Shown here: positions 1 through 11,040 of the stretch, piece by piece
Layout of the letters: each line of letters opens with the position of its first letter
Position numbering within the stretch: position 1 is the stretch's first letter
The notes under the pieces: model-generated
What the model was told of the DNA's origin: nothing
What the model saw: the letters and a program-made list of their open reading frames with translations, nothing else
The model's database searches: none
DNA from: Zoroaster sp. YZ-2022
Lineage: Eukaryota; Echinodermata; Asteroidea; Forcipulatida; Zoroasteridae
NCBI GenBank assembly: GCA_029582265.1
Contig: CM055816.1
Location: 31,106,366 to 31,170,365 of the forward strand
Reading direction: 5' to 3'
Length of the DNA: 64,000 nucleotides
Program-made: the position numbers and the translations under genes

Positions 1-443
1 GTACTTCTGGACAACAAATGCCCTCTGCTCAACTGTGAACTGGACCATGTTTGCTGATGAAGTGAAAGTTTCCTACAGCATGCAATGCTTTTGCTGCATC
101 CAGTAAGCACATTACACAATGCAGGTAGGATGAACATTCATGTGTTGAAAAAGCAAAGGCATTTGGTATTCTGCACACTTGCATGGTTGAGCTTTGTTAT
201 TCAAATATGCAAACTTGTCACAGTCCTGCTTTCAGTACCCTTAACATCTGTCTAGTTTGTTCACTCATCTGTGTCAATAACATCACAAGCTGTATACCAT
301 TGCAAAGAGGACATTCTGCCCTTTCTAGAGATATATTTCTCTTTCCCATATATAAAGTAGTTTTGCCATTACAGTAATTTTTATCTCGGTATACTTTTTA
401 TGGGGACACCCTGTATAATGTAATGGAAAGACTGACGATTTAA
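1..443. other. No recognised feature
   Basis: AT-rich sequence with only short chance open frames. I see no splice-supported exon, repeat boundary or RNA gene here. The TTAA at 440-443 is the left flank of the next element. Confidence 0.5.
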
Positions 444-639
444 AGCTCGGTTAATACTTGACGCGAAAGCTAATGCGAAGTGAATTTTACATCGCCAAAT
501 TCGCGGCGAATGATTCACGCAAGTTGAAATGTGTTCTGAACTTTTGCGAACCTTTATCGCGAATATTTGCGGTGAAGCATATTGTCGATGTCACGAAATT
601 TCGCTTCGCATTCACTTTCGTGTGAAGTATGAACTGGCC
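444..639. mobile_element. MITE with ~55-bp imperfect inverted ends, TTAA-flanked
   Basis: The two ends are imperfect inverted copies, sharing blocks such as ATACTT, CGAAAG, AATGCGAAG and GACATCG-like sequence. TTAA occurs directly on both sides (440-443 and 640-643). There is no coding capacity. TTAA duplications are known for Kolobok and piggyBac transposons; which one mobilised this copy is inference. Confidence 0.6.
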
Positions 640-993
640 TTAACCCTATACATGGACATGTTGTTAAAGAAAAAGTAGAAACGAAAGAGAAATGCACAGC
701 ATGAACAGGGGAAATCAAACTCAAGGGAATATGGAATTGGGTCCAAGGGAATGTGAGAACCAAGCCTAGAGAATTAAAGATCCAGGGGAATATGGGATGG
801 AGTGTCCAAGGAAATGTGAGAACCATGCGAGGGAATTCAGCAGGGCAGTCCAGACAGTCTTCCTTAATTACCTCAGATATATTTATTTATCTCAGGCACT
901 GGGTTCCTTAACCCATGAATGAAATGTGCACCGGCGGCAGCAGTTCAGAGACAGTGGTCTTCACCTTATAATATAAAGTAACTTCTTACGTTG
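640..993. other. No recognised feature
   Basis: Purine-rich sequence without convincing coding potential. Its last eight bases (986-993, TTACGTTG) are the left target duplication of the following MITE. Confidence 0.5.
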
Positions 994-1289
994 TAGGGGT
1001 GACGATATTGAATTTTTTTGAACAAGATTGGACACCCAAAAACCTACTTTTACATGCAATTTCTACAGGGACAATCGCTCCAAAATGAGCCGAGTTCTTC
1101 GAGACAATTTATCACTCCGACGATATTTTAACTAAAAAGAGCAATATAAATTTAATATTGGCTATATTTTTGGAATATCGTCAATATGGCGATATTTCGA
1201 TATTTTCCAAACCATAACCGATTTAGCCGATAATTTTTTTGAATATATCGTATTGTTACGATATTATCTTGATATCGTCCACCCCTATA
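994..1289. mobile_element. hAT-like MITE with 8-bp target duplication
   Basis: Ends are TAGGGGTG...CACCCCTA, continuing inward as an imperfect inverted repeat containing ACGATAT. The octamer TTACGTTG lies on both sides (986-993 and 1290-1297). An 8-bp duplication and TAGGGGTG-type ends are typical of hAT non-autonomous elements. Two extra bases (TA) at the right end make the ends slightly asymmetric. No protein is encoded. Confidence 0.7.
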
Positions 1290-1369
1290 TTACGTTGTCT
1301 TAAATACTAGGATCATTCAATGATTCTCAATTATTAGTCGATTACCACTTGTTTACACTTGATTTTCCC

Positions 1370-1513
1370 ATGATTCTTCCATGATTCTTCCATGATTCTT
1401 CCATGATTCTTCCATGATTCTTCCATGATTCTTCCATGATTCTTCCATGATTCTTCCATGATTCTTCCATGATTCTACCATGATTCTACAATGATTCTAC
1501 AATGATTCTACTC
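1370..1513. repeat. 11-bp minisatellite, ~13 copies
   Basis: Unit ATGATTCTTCC repeats head to tail. The last few units drift to ATGATTCTACC and ATGATTCTACA. Pure tandem repeat, no evidence of function. Confidence 0.9.
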
Positions 1514-1658
1514 TAATTTTGGTCTTACTAACCCTTATATAGACAACAAGTCCCACTGACTGTACACAAATGTCCTGTTCCATTCATAACTGTAGGCCCT
1601 ACTGAACACATTGACCAATCAAAATACATGTACAGGGATACATGTAGCTGATTGCACC

Positions 1659-1728
1659 ACTGGTCAGTGACTGCCTTCCACAATACTGGTCAGTGACTGC
1701 CTTCCACAATACTGGTCAGTGACTAAGC
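1659..1728. repeat. 26-bp tandem repeat, ~2.7 copies
   Basis: The unit begins ACTGGTCAGTGACTGCC and restarts at 1659, 1685 and 1711 with an exact 26-bp period. Confidence 0.9.
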
Positions 1729-2173
1729 TTGAGATGTTGACAATGGAACCATCTAGACTGATTATACGCAATTACCAGCTAATGCACTCACACAGTTCGT
1801 GTCAATGGAATATAATTTAAAATGTATACTTGGTGAACCGTCACAGTACGTACATGTACATATCATGTATGATAGCGCAATTAACAACCCAACGAGCAAG
1901 CAAACATGCCGACATGCTTGTTTTGTTCATCAATGATAAAACATACATCAAAACTCATGGATTTCTTTCACATTAACTGTAGGATTTCTATCACGAAATG
2001 AACTGTGAAAACAACATTACCTGTGTGAAATTTTAAACCTCGCTGTCTAAAATTTTATTTGTTGGAGAATTCTAGTGCAGAATTTCGGCTGCTTCACACC
2101 AGACCAAGACCTCAAAACCTTAATGTTTAATATAATTAAACAGATCTACATAACAAAAGAGAATTCGATTTAA

Positions 2174-2360
2174 AGGGACATGTACACCTGTACTATCATC
2201 ACAATCAAGGCAGACTTTCAACAGGGCATGGAATTGGTGTCATATTTTATGATAAACAGAGTGACTGAAAATATGCAGCAGCAACGATAATACATCATGA
2301 CCTTATCGTGTGGAGGGTATTATTTTCGGTCACTGAGGTAATCTAAACAAGCATTCTGGT
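2174..2360. mobile_element. Truncated copy of the TTAA-flanked AGGGACA MITE
   Basis: Begins TTAA|AGGGACA and contains GCAGACTTTCAACAGGGCAT, GTGACTGAAAAT and ATGCAGCAGCAA in the same order as the complete element at 36068-36290. The right inverted end is missing, so this copy is truncated or diverged there. Confidence 0.65.
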
Positions 2361-3540
2361 ATATACTGTAGGTACATGTCAAATACATACGTACATGTGT
2401 CAATACCAGGTCAATTTCTTGGCGAATGGAATTACATTTATGTCTTAAATTTATCAATTCCTACCTGCCATAAAGAATGCCCTCATAGTTATTTTGAGCA
2501 AAGAAAAATTGATCCGAAAGAACGTTTCAATAGAAATAAAAAGACGTGTTCATGCACTAAAGAGCCCGTGTTGAAAAAAACAAAAAGATCGTTCAACATA
2601 TGTACAGTACTGCCCACAAGCATTGACAAAGCGATAACTGTGAAGTACCAAAGTACGGTATGCACCAAAGTGGACATGGCTCAAAAACACTGTATACATG
2701 TTCACTAAATTTGCAAACCACACATCAACTGGGCTTATGTACATTTACAGTACAACTGCCCTCTAGCGTTGAAAAAACAAGCATGCTGTAAATAAGAATG
2801 GGTGGTACGATCGTACCAAAGTAGACATTGGACGCAACTTGAAAAAATCTAATTCAATGCTGAACTGTCTTTTGACTTTTTAACTTTTCTTAACAAAAAC
2901 TTATCTCTACGTATTAAAAAATAAATAAATAAATAAAAATTGTTCCCCTGGATTTTGCAATTTGATTGAAAACCAAATTAATTAATAGGGAATATTTAAT
3001 AATGTGGTTATCTTTGTATTTAGTGGCTATCTTCCTGAAAGTTTAGAAACTGTACATGTATAAGACATGACATCTTTCAAATAAAAATTTGCTACTTTTC
3101 AATTTTGTAATAATTTTGTATTTTGTATTAATATTCTGACCTTTTTTTCCCAATTAAATAACCGCAACATCAAAGTCATCCATTTGATAAAGAAAGATAT
3201 TAATATAGGCTGTTTAACCCTCCTACTATTGTTGACATTTTGTGGCATGTAGTTATAGTGGTCAATTAAACCAACTGCAGGCCTCGATCTTGGGCAAAAA
3301 AGGGGCAGGCTACTTTGGCCTTGCCCTCATCAAAATTCCACAGGGCACCAAGGCCAACTCAAGGGGGCACCAAGGCCAATCATTTCAAGCTTTTGGCATT
3401 TTGAGCCTTCCTTGAAAAAAGCATTGTTTTTGCGCTTTTTTACACGATCGTGTGAAGGCATCTTACTTTTGAGCGAAGTTTTTTGAGATGGCGTGTAAAA
3501 ACGTTGCATGTGAATGGTCAGAACTTTTTCATTCATAAAA
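2361..3540. other. Noncoding, no clear feature
   Basis: Several overlapping short open frames exist on both strands near 2376-2744 but none shows a domain or splice context. A stretch at 3276-3400 (GCAGGCCTCGATCTTGGGC, then repeated CACCAAGGCCAA) resembles, in inverted sense, part of 7845-8000 and may be an old repeat. Confidence 0.45.
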
Positions 3541-3760
3541 ATAAGCGCTGGTATCCGACTCATTTGTGCTGAATATACGATCACTGCGCTGTTTACCGTG
3601 CATTCATGTATGCAAGACACCACGTGCGGCTGGCTGTATCTAAAACGTGCGCTGGTATCCGACCCGTTTGTGGTGATTTTACAATCACGACACTGGTACC
3701 TTGTACACATACAGCCGGCTGTTCAGCGCATGGGGTAGTCTTGGCTCAAGACGTTGTTGC
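3541..3760. repeat. Two-copy ~107-bp direct repeat
   Basis: GCGCTGGTATCCGAC occurs at about 3546 and 3651, each followed by related sequence (CATTTGTG / CCGTTTGTG, then a TACGATCA / TACAATCA block). The short open frames here follow from the duplication and look non-genic. Confidence 0.55.
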
Positions 3761-3869
3761 TAATTTTTCGCTGCGTCGCGATCTCATCACCTGCATGCAG
3801 CATATGCATATTCATTAAAGGTCAGAATAAAGAAGCACGCACGCGCACAAGAATGAGTTGAAAGTTTGA

Positions 3870-3877
3870 TGACGTCA
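3870..3877. promoter_or_regulatory. Palindromic CRE-like site TGACGTCA
   Basis: A full cAMP-response-element palindrome lies about 90 bp upstream of the ATG at 3967. The position would suit a proximal promoter site for the gene model downstream. Assignment rests on motif and position only. Confidence 0.35.
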
Positions 3878-3966
3878 AGTATAGTTAGGTGCACACACGT
3901 ACTACTATAGTCGGTGGTGTGGCAAATGCGAGGTCTTCGATGTACAGTACATTGTTGATTTTGAGA

Positions 3967-6065
3967 ATGGCTTCGGCTTCGGCTTCGGCTTCGGCTGAAG
4001 ACTCCACGAAAATTAGGGTAAAAAGAAAATCACGCTGGTGTTTAATTTGTAATCGGGATTTGTTTACTTGTAAGCGATATTCGACATTAGCGACAAAAGT
4101 GAGGAAAAATCCTTCATTTCTAGCCTTGTTAAGCGACATTGTTGAGGATTCCGTCGTACCGTCGTCTACAACATTTATATGCGATAGCTGTCACGGACAC
4201 AAAGGTTGAAAAAATAGGCAAGAGTGTCCAACTAAGAACGGACTTAAAAGAAAGCTACCATCAAACTAAAGCACGTCGTTCTATCAGCAGCGATGATGCC
4301 GAGAATTATGGTCGGACGACTCCAACACAAAGAACACAGTCCGCAAAAACGCAGTCAAGTCACCCCGAGGAGTGCACTGTTGCTAGACCGGCAAAAAAAG
4401 AAAAGCTGTGAGCTCACCGGGAACCCCTTCAACACGAAAAGTAAGTAACTCTAAGCCCCAAAATGCACATCCACATATTTATTCCTTGTATTTGTTTTGT
4501 TGTTTTTTCACACCCTCCCATGCCTGCATGAGCCACGGACGGCTCCAGTGTCTCACAGTGAAAAATGTGTCCACCGAAAAATTTATGACATTGACAATGT
4601 TTGACCCAGCAGCTGTTTAATGTATAAGAAAAATTATTTTCACCCTGAAACTGAAAGCTTTTGTTACAACTGATAAATACTGTTAGAAAGGGTTTCATCT
4701 TAGAAAATGTACATATCTCAGTAGGCCTACTTAGAATAACATTGCTGCCTCATGTCAATTTAACTAATAGAATATGCCAAAATCATTTACTCATAGGCCC
4801 TACTAGTTTTTCAAACATTATGAGGGAATTTGCACCGGCTTTTATTGCACTTAATAGAAGGTGTATTGGAATGAACATACCGGGTACTCTTCCAAAAACT
4901 GATGATGCCTTAGTGTGTCTTTGTTGTAATTCATGCTGTTTTCCCCAACAGCCATTGAAGAAAAGACTCAGTTTTGACCAACAATCAACCAGAGTTAGAG
5001 CTGAGGTAAATATACAAGTTTTAAAACCAAACATTTGCATGTAGTGACAGTTTTATTTTAAAAAGGTATGTATCAGGCATGCTGACTCTAAAAGGGGAGA
5101 TCTTTCTAATGCATTCATTACATTTTTCCTCATAATGCCATTACAAACTTCTCATGTGGGTTATATGAGTGAGTCAAATTTAATTGTTTATGGAATTCAG
5201 TCAATGGGTGGCACCAGCTGAGATTATAAGATTACTCATCTGGAAATTATGTTGACACAAAAGCTTTGAGAGAACACCAAGTCTTCTTTGTTATATTTTG
5301 AATGTCTTTTTTAGAGCCACACATGTCTGACAATTCCAACCACTTCTCTGAAGTAAAGTAAACACTTTGTTCTGGACAAAGCACAATGATTTGCAGACAT
5401 TAAGTAGGTAATAAGGGTATTATTGACTACCTCCTGAGATGAAACCCTTATGATCACAAATACATACTGTTTATTACATTGAAGCTCCATAATTTACCTG
5501 ATAGTTTACCTGAGATGGGAGATTCTTCAAACTATTGTATGAACAGACGTGCAAATTACATGAGGGACATGGAACAACAGTGATAAAGCAATGCATTCGC
5601 TGCCTGAATTCACACTATTTGTTATGCAATACGTGTCCAGTCGGTTTAATCATGAAATGATACTGTACATTATATAATTTAAAACAAAGACTGAACCCTT
5701 GAGCTGTATTTCATTTAGGATAAAATGTAACATGAAATACACATTATGGGTATGTACATTTCTGTTCGACGGTATTGTAGACTTATAAACCATGGAGGAA
5801 GGAAACCTCCATGTTATAACCTAGTCATTATTTCCCATATTATTCCCCACAGAGATTAAATGATAATAAAGTAAATTATGTTTTATTCAACTATTATTGT
5901 CAGGTCAAAATTCACTATGCTCATAAAACTGAGACAAGGGAGGTGCTTGGTATCTGGATGGATGTAGCCACTGCCCTTTGTGCTGGAGACAAGGACCGAG
6001 CAATCCGCATTTTACTCCAATCAGATGAAGCCCTAGATGAACTGAAAATCACATTGTGTTTTTAA
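3967..6065 (+). CDS. Three-exon gene model, Cys-rich N-terminus, unknown function, two frame breaks
   Basis: Exon 1 runs from ATG 3967 to a strong donor (GTAAGT at 4441). It opens with a GCTTCG hexamer repeat (Ala-Ser repeats), then a basic stretch and two CxxC pairs (WCLICNRD and FICDSCHG) that could bind zinc. Exon 2 is 4952-5005 (acceptor CAACAG, donor GTAAAT). Exon 3 is 5904-6065 (acceptor TTGTCAG), 53 codons ending TAA. All junctions are phase 0. Exon 1 does not read through: the frame shifts once near 4200 and back near 4390, so this is a pseudogene or contains assembly errors. The layout (Cys pairs, Ser/Thr/basic middle, short conserved C-terminus) recalls repeated uncharacterised gene families of marine invertebrates; I cannot name it. 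Confidence 0.45.
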
Positions 6066-6329
6066 TTTAAGTAAGTTATGCTTAATGAGACGTTCCTAAG
6101 AAAATCTTGCCTCTTTGTTGAAGTTGGAAGTGTTGGAGAGACGAAGATTGTAAAGTACATGTATGCACCATTATTCATTCCATTTTCTGAACAAGTCAAG
6201 CTGAAGGAAAAAATATCTTATGCATTTGTATGTAGAAAATACAAGTAATCAGATACTGATTATGCACATGAGTTCATCATGCTTTAAATCAAAATTAATA
6301 AAATAATACTGTACATAAGTAATCTAGTA

Positions 6330-6480
6330 ATGTTTGCGGAGACACCATGTAACTAAATCTCCAAATGAGTTGTGGTGGTTCTGAAAAGAACCGGTGGTTT
6401 AACAACTCAACGTTTCGATCAGTGTGCTCTGATCGTCTAGATTGTACTCCCACCATGCAAAGTTTCAAATCCTACATAAG
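6330..6480 (-). mobile_element. Penelope-like element terminal (pLTR) fragment
   Basis: Read on the minus strand it matches the terminal region of the Penelope-like element at 37611-41117: GACACCATGT, GGTTCT...AGAACC hairpin, CGACGTTTCG-like core (here CAACGTTTCG), then ATCAGTGTGCTCTGATCGTC. No coding part is attached. Confidence 0.7.
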
Positions 6481-6770
6481 TAATGTTTGTGACTACATTA
6501 CATTAATTTTCATTTGCTTGTATGATTTTACAGAATTAAATGTCCAAAATAGATATGCTGAACATGATGTACAGTATCCCGTCAGTCAGTTTTTGCCTGC
6601 TTTAATTTAACCCTCCTATGCCCAGGCTGAAATTTGGCCCAGTCAGCACGGCACTCAGACAGTCACTTGAGTATTTTTGGGTGCATTGCCAATTAGTAGG
6701 TCAAACCACAGAGTCACACAGAGCTGTGTATGTACATGTACTGTCGAGTGGTTTTGGTTTGACCTATCCT

Positions 6771-7008
6771 AATAATAATAATAATAATAATGTGTGGACT
6801 TATATAGCGCACGTCGCATTCTTTTTTACGTGCATTACACAACACACGGGACCTACGGCTTTACGTCCCATCCGAAGGACGAAGCAATTATGGTTAAGTA
6901 TCTTGCTCAAGGACACAAGTGTCACGACCGGGGCTCGAACTCACACCCTGCTACTGGCAACACCAGAACTTGAGTTCGGTGCGCTAGACCGCTCGGCCAC
7001 GACACTCC
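6771..7008 (-). mobile_element. tRNA-Leu-headed SINE, near full length
   Basis: On the minus strand the order is a tRNA-like head (7005-6919), a body with GTGTCCTTGAGCAAG and CATAATTGC, then a tail with GCGCTATATAAGT and an (ATT)n run (6771-6790). The tail resembles the 3' end of the LINE at 24295-24345 (GCGCAATATAAAT then ATT repeats). Related copies lie at 15107-15510 and 52757-53032. Short open frames crossing it are incidental. Confidence 0.8.
6919..7005 (-). other. tRNA-Leu-like SINE head (Pol III promoter region)
   Basis: The 87-nt minus-strand segment starts GTGTCGT and ends GTGACAC, which can pair as a 7-bp acceptor stem with two wobbles. Box A is TGGCCGAGCGG and box B GAGTTCGAGCC. 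The anticodon arm CCGGA-CTCAAGT-TCTGG gives anticodon CAA, and the length suits a class II tRNA with a variable arm. This indicates derivation from tRNA-Leu(CAA). It is a SINE promoter rather than a host tRNA gene. Confidence 0.7.
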
Positions 7009-7030
7009 TAGCCACATGTCCTTGCATTTA

Positions 7031-7260
7031 TTTGAGTGCACTGCACAAAGTCAATGGGTTGGGTATGGGAGTTACATACAAATTTTGAGTGTATTTGAGT
7101 GCACTGCACAAAGTCAATGGGTTGGGAGTTACATACAAATTTTGAGTGTATTTGAGTGCACTGCACAAAGTCAATGGGTTGGGAGTTACATACAAATTTT
7201 GAGTGTATTTAAGTGCACTGCACAAAGTCAATGGGTTGGGAGTTGCATACACTTTTCTCT
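7031..7260. repeat. 57-bp minisatellite, ~4 copies
   Basis: TTGAGTGCACTGCACAAAGT restarts at 7031, 7095 and 7152, with a variant at 7209 (first period 64 bp, then 57). Because 57 is a multiple of three, frames stay open on both strands and give repetitive 19-residue units; I do not regard these as genes. Confidence 0.9.
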
Positions 7261-8194
7261 AATGTTGGTCGTTCAGGTACTAGACTGCTCGCTTGTTGCC
7301 AGCCGCAGAAATAAATTATGCAAATGAGCTACGTCATAACTATTTCGTGTGGCGCGCATGGCCTGACCATGAAGTACCCGGATGTTCCCGCTATTTTCCG
7401 GGCAGTTTTTAACAGTTTCACAAGACGTTCTTCCTATCGATTGCTGGCGATTTGAGAATACGCCCTCTATTGGCGGAAATGTCGCGCCGCCGTGTAGTAC
7501 AACTAAAAAATGTAAGAACGTCTTGACAAGACTACGCGCGCGTACGCATGGGGACGAGATTAGAGCCGCTTGTACAATCACAGCAACGCCGCGCCGTGTG
7601 TGTGGGGCCGCGGCTGCTGTGAGATCGAGAAGGGCCGGCTAGCCGGGGTACGGTGTGAGTCTGATCTGACATCGACATGGGAGCTTTGCAAGCTACGCTA
7701 CGACGCGTGATGTACGAACAAACGACAATAACGATAAAAAGACGTGTATTATTTTCACCGCCGTTTGTTGAATGGTGCTTGTATGCACGGATCATCTACA
7801 CAATGTCCGTGATGTATGATTGTCATGATGGGATGTAGAGGTAAATACAAAAGGGCACGCTGGCCAAGATGGCCGCGACATGTGTACTTTTTGAGGGGGC
7901 ATTGCGGCCAAGTTGGAAGGGCATGCGGCCATTGGCCGCGGTAAAGATCGAGGCATGCAACTGTGCACAAAGGGGCAGTTTTGACTGGTTTTGACTGCCA
8001 TTTTGACAACCCTCAACAATACAAGATAAAAACGCGTAACGGTCAACTCATTCAGACAGGTCTGTACTAGCTACATTATACACATTAGGATTGACAATGT
8101 TGGAATTTTAAGTGCACTAGATACACATGTACCTTGGCAATTATATCAACATTAATTTTGCCTGATTTTAACCCTTTCAGTCAAACACGTAGTG
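7261..8194. other. Intergenic, GC-richer, no supported gene
   Basis: The part from 7380 to 7680 has more CpG than its surroundings, but no open frame there has a recognisable domain. At 7845-8000 a G-rich stretch repeats GGCCAAGATGGCCGC-like sequence and GGGCAYGC and resembles an old repeat. Confidence 0.4.
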
Positions 8195-8320
8195 TCCGGC
8201 ATTCTCCTGAAGATGATCAGAGTATACTGATCGAAACGTCGAGTTGTAACCTTCAGAACTAATTACTACTCAATTGAAAATTTCACATGGTGTCACCACA
8301 GTTAGTCTTATTTAGGGTTT
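8195..8320 (+). mobile_element. Penelope-like element terminal (pLTR) fragment
   Basis: Plus-strand match to the element terminus: GCATTCTCCTGAAGA, a GATCAG/CTGATC hairpin, GAAACGTCGAG, ACTACTCAATTG, then CACATGGTGTCACC. Only the terminal region is present. Confidence 0.7.
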
Positions 8321-9609
8321 CAACATATTGGTCAATACTATGTGAATAAGGGCATGGACCACCCTAAAAAAAAATTAAAAGAAAAAAATACAAAAACAAG
8401 TTGTACTCGGGAGTTTAGAGTAATATACCAGTATAGGGAATTCATATCAATAATAATTGTACATTTTCTGATGTTTTTATTGTTACAGAAAAAAAAAAAT
8501 TCTTCGGAATCCTCTCATCTAACACAATACCAATTTAAAGAGTTATTGGTAATCTGATCTAAACATATGTTCATCATAGTATTAGCCAGAGGGGTGTCTG
8601 GGTGTCTTTTAGTAGGGGGGGTATTATTTCACTTTTTTTGACTTTTTTATATTCTGCCCCCCTCAAAACATGTACAGGCCTATTAGAAACAAGAATAAAT
8701 CATTAAAATAAAAATTTGATATTTCTAACCCCCCTGTACATGCCCCCTGAAAGTTTTGCTTGAAGGGCGCCCTCTGTTGTCAGTTTAACGTAAAGGTTCC
8801 CTGACTACATATGCACTGTAGAGACATACATAATGGTGGTTACCAGACTGTGTATGTGATTATGTACCACACATAATCTAGAATGGTTACTAAGCAGCTG
8901 TTCGTTGTTTGTTGACATGGTTGATTAAGACAATTATATATTTAGGTTAGTAAATGTATATACATCATATCATCTAAAAGGATTGTTTGCTGGCAAAGTT
9001 GGGCAGTGACAGAAGTTATTATCTGTGACCTTAGTTGGGTAAGTTTTTATTTAAAAAAAAATATTTTTTTTTACTGTCAGTTTGTTTTTATTAATAATAA
9101 TTATTCACCATGCACCCACAACAAGTATTACTGCAAGAAATGTCCATGGGAGTGAACTTGAGAACATTGTATTTGACATGCCTGGGACTTGTTATAATCT
9201 TAAACATGAAATGTTAACCCACTGGTTACTGTCATAGAAATATTATAGTTTGTACAATCACGATGATATAATAGTAATAGTAAGTGAAAGAGAATACAAA
9301 GTTGGGAGTTCCCAAATAAATTTAAGGTTTACTGTGTAACCCCTGAACCTTTGAAGTTGAATCCTAGCTTAAAATAAAATAGTGGGATATGGGATTTATT
9401 ATATGAATGTTTTTAAGGGATGGTGTGTGGCTGATTTAAGCACATTTAAACAATTTTTTTTTACAATATTATCTTTCACTTTCTATAAATAAATTGTGTA
9501 ATAATTAATACATTTGACTTGTTATTTCACACATAATTAATTATAAATGTATTTCAATTTTTTTAAGGTAATAGCTACAGCTACATCTAGTGATCAGGAC
9601 TCCTCCACC
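8321..9609. other. No recognised feature
   Basis: AT-rich intergenic sequence with homopolymer runs. No open frame or repeat in it can be supported. Confidence 0.5.
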
Positions 9610-9755
9610 GAGCTACTTAAGCCCCTCCTGCACCAGCATTCCACATTCTCCTTGAAGATGATCAAAGCATACAGATTGAAATGTTGAGTTAACCAAAGGT
9701 TCTTCTCAGAACCCTTACTACTCAAAAGAGATTATTTCAATATGTGACCATCAAA
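9610..9755 (+). mobile_element. Diverged Penelope-like terminal fragment beside the gap
   Basis: CATTCTCCTTGAAGATGATC, GAAATGTTGAG, a GGTTCT/AGAACC hairpin and ACTACTCAAAAGAG follow the order of the pLTR elsewhere in the window, with more mismatches. The sequence runs into the assembly gap at 9768. Confidence 0.6.
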
Positions 9756-9767
9756 AGCGGAAGTAAA

Positions 9768-10267
9768 NNNNNNNNNNNNNNNNNNNNNNNNNNNNNNNNN
9801 NNNNNNNNNNNNNNNNNNNNNNNNNNNNNNNNNNNNNNNNNNNNNNNNNNNNNNNNNNNNNNNNNNNNNNNNNNNNNNNNNNNNNNNNNNNNNNNNNNNN
9901 NNNNNNNNNNNNNNNNNNNNNNNNNNNNNNNNNNNNNNNNNNNNNNNNNNNNNNNNNNNNNNNNNNNNNNNNNNNNNNNNNNNNNNNNNNNNNNNNNNNN
10001 NNNNNNNNNNNNNNNNNNNNNNNNNNNNNNNNNNNNNNNNNNNNNNNNNNNNNNNNNNNNNNNNNNNNNNNNNNNNNNNNNNNNNNNNNNNNNNNNNNNN
10101 NNNNNNNNNNNNNNNNNNNNNNNNNNNNNNNNNNNNNNNNNNNNNNNNNNNNNNNNNNNNNNNNNNNNNNNNNNNNNNNNNNNNNNNNNNNNNNNNNNNN
10201 NNNNNNNNNNNNNNNNNNNNNNNNNNNNNNNNNNNNNNNNNNNNNNNNNNNNNNNNNNNNNNNNNNN
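9768..10267. other. Assembly gap of 500 N
   Basis: Exactly 500 undetermined bases. A round number suggests a placeholder length. Confidence 0.99.
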
Positions 10268-10776
10268 ATCATTCATCAAGTAGGACAATATTTCTTCTTC
10301 ACACATCGAAAGTATCCAAAGCGACAGAAATAAATCCAAGGGCAATAATTACCAAATGCATTGTACGTCACAATATAAGAATATAATATTAAAAGAAGTC
10401 CTCTGAGCTACCAACAATAGTCTCCCTCTCCTACCTGCATGCACAGAATCTTATTCATTTAAGCCAAGGTTATTTTTTCTATATTTTTAGCATCATTTAA
10501 AACTGTAGTGGTCTTAAAGACCATACAAAATGGTAAATATTTTCAACCCTATTTTAAAAAGTAAGTAATTCTACGTAGGAATCACCAAAAATAAGACTTT
10601 CACCATTTTTATTTAACCCTTCAAAAACCTATGAAAATGTACTTCACCACTACCGCGAACGACAGGCCCAAAACAAAAGCCGTCGGGGACACTTTCACTT
10701 AGCCTATTTTGATAACGTACATTTTTGGGAGGGCGAACGCTACGACTGTTTACTGCGGTACGTTTTGTACACATAG
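10268..10776. other. No recognised feature
   Basis: AT-rich sequence between the gap and the open stretch that follows. No domain, repeat or RNA gene seen. Confidence 0.45.
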
Positions 10777-11040
10777 CATATCACATCGCGTACAGCTGCA
10801 AAAATAAGTTTACCAACTACGACTTCCGAAAGTGTTTTTGAAAATGTTTCCAAAAGTAATACTGACCAATTGTGTTGTTCATCATTGTCATTTGATGGAG
10901 ATTATACTGATGCCAACGTTTGTGATATAAGTGACATAGAATCATATCAATTAAGCCCGGAATGGACGAAATCCGGACGAAATCCACGCGAAAATGGCAA
11001 AGCCGAAGGAAGATCTCGAGTCCGGCATAAGTGCACATAA
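10777..11040 (+). other. Open 87-codon stretch without start codon
   Basis: The frame is open from just after a TAG (10774-10776) to TAA at 11038-11040. It encodes a Ser/Asp-rich segment (DISDIESYQLSPEW) followed by a basic tail. There is no in-frame ATG near the beginning. It could be an exon or the acidic N-terminal remnant of a transposon protein. No homology is claimed. Confidence 0.25.

Noticed and set aside
2376..2744. 110-codon frame with Cys and Lys residues
   Set aside because: No domain or splice signals, and overlapping frames of equal quality occur on the opposite strand.
7016..7327. Repeat protein with 19-residue units
   Set aside because: The 57-bp tandem unit is divisible by three, so frames stay open on both strands without selection.
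9737..10345. Long open frames across the gap
   Set aside because: They consist of undetermined bases (N).
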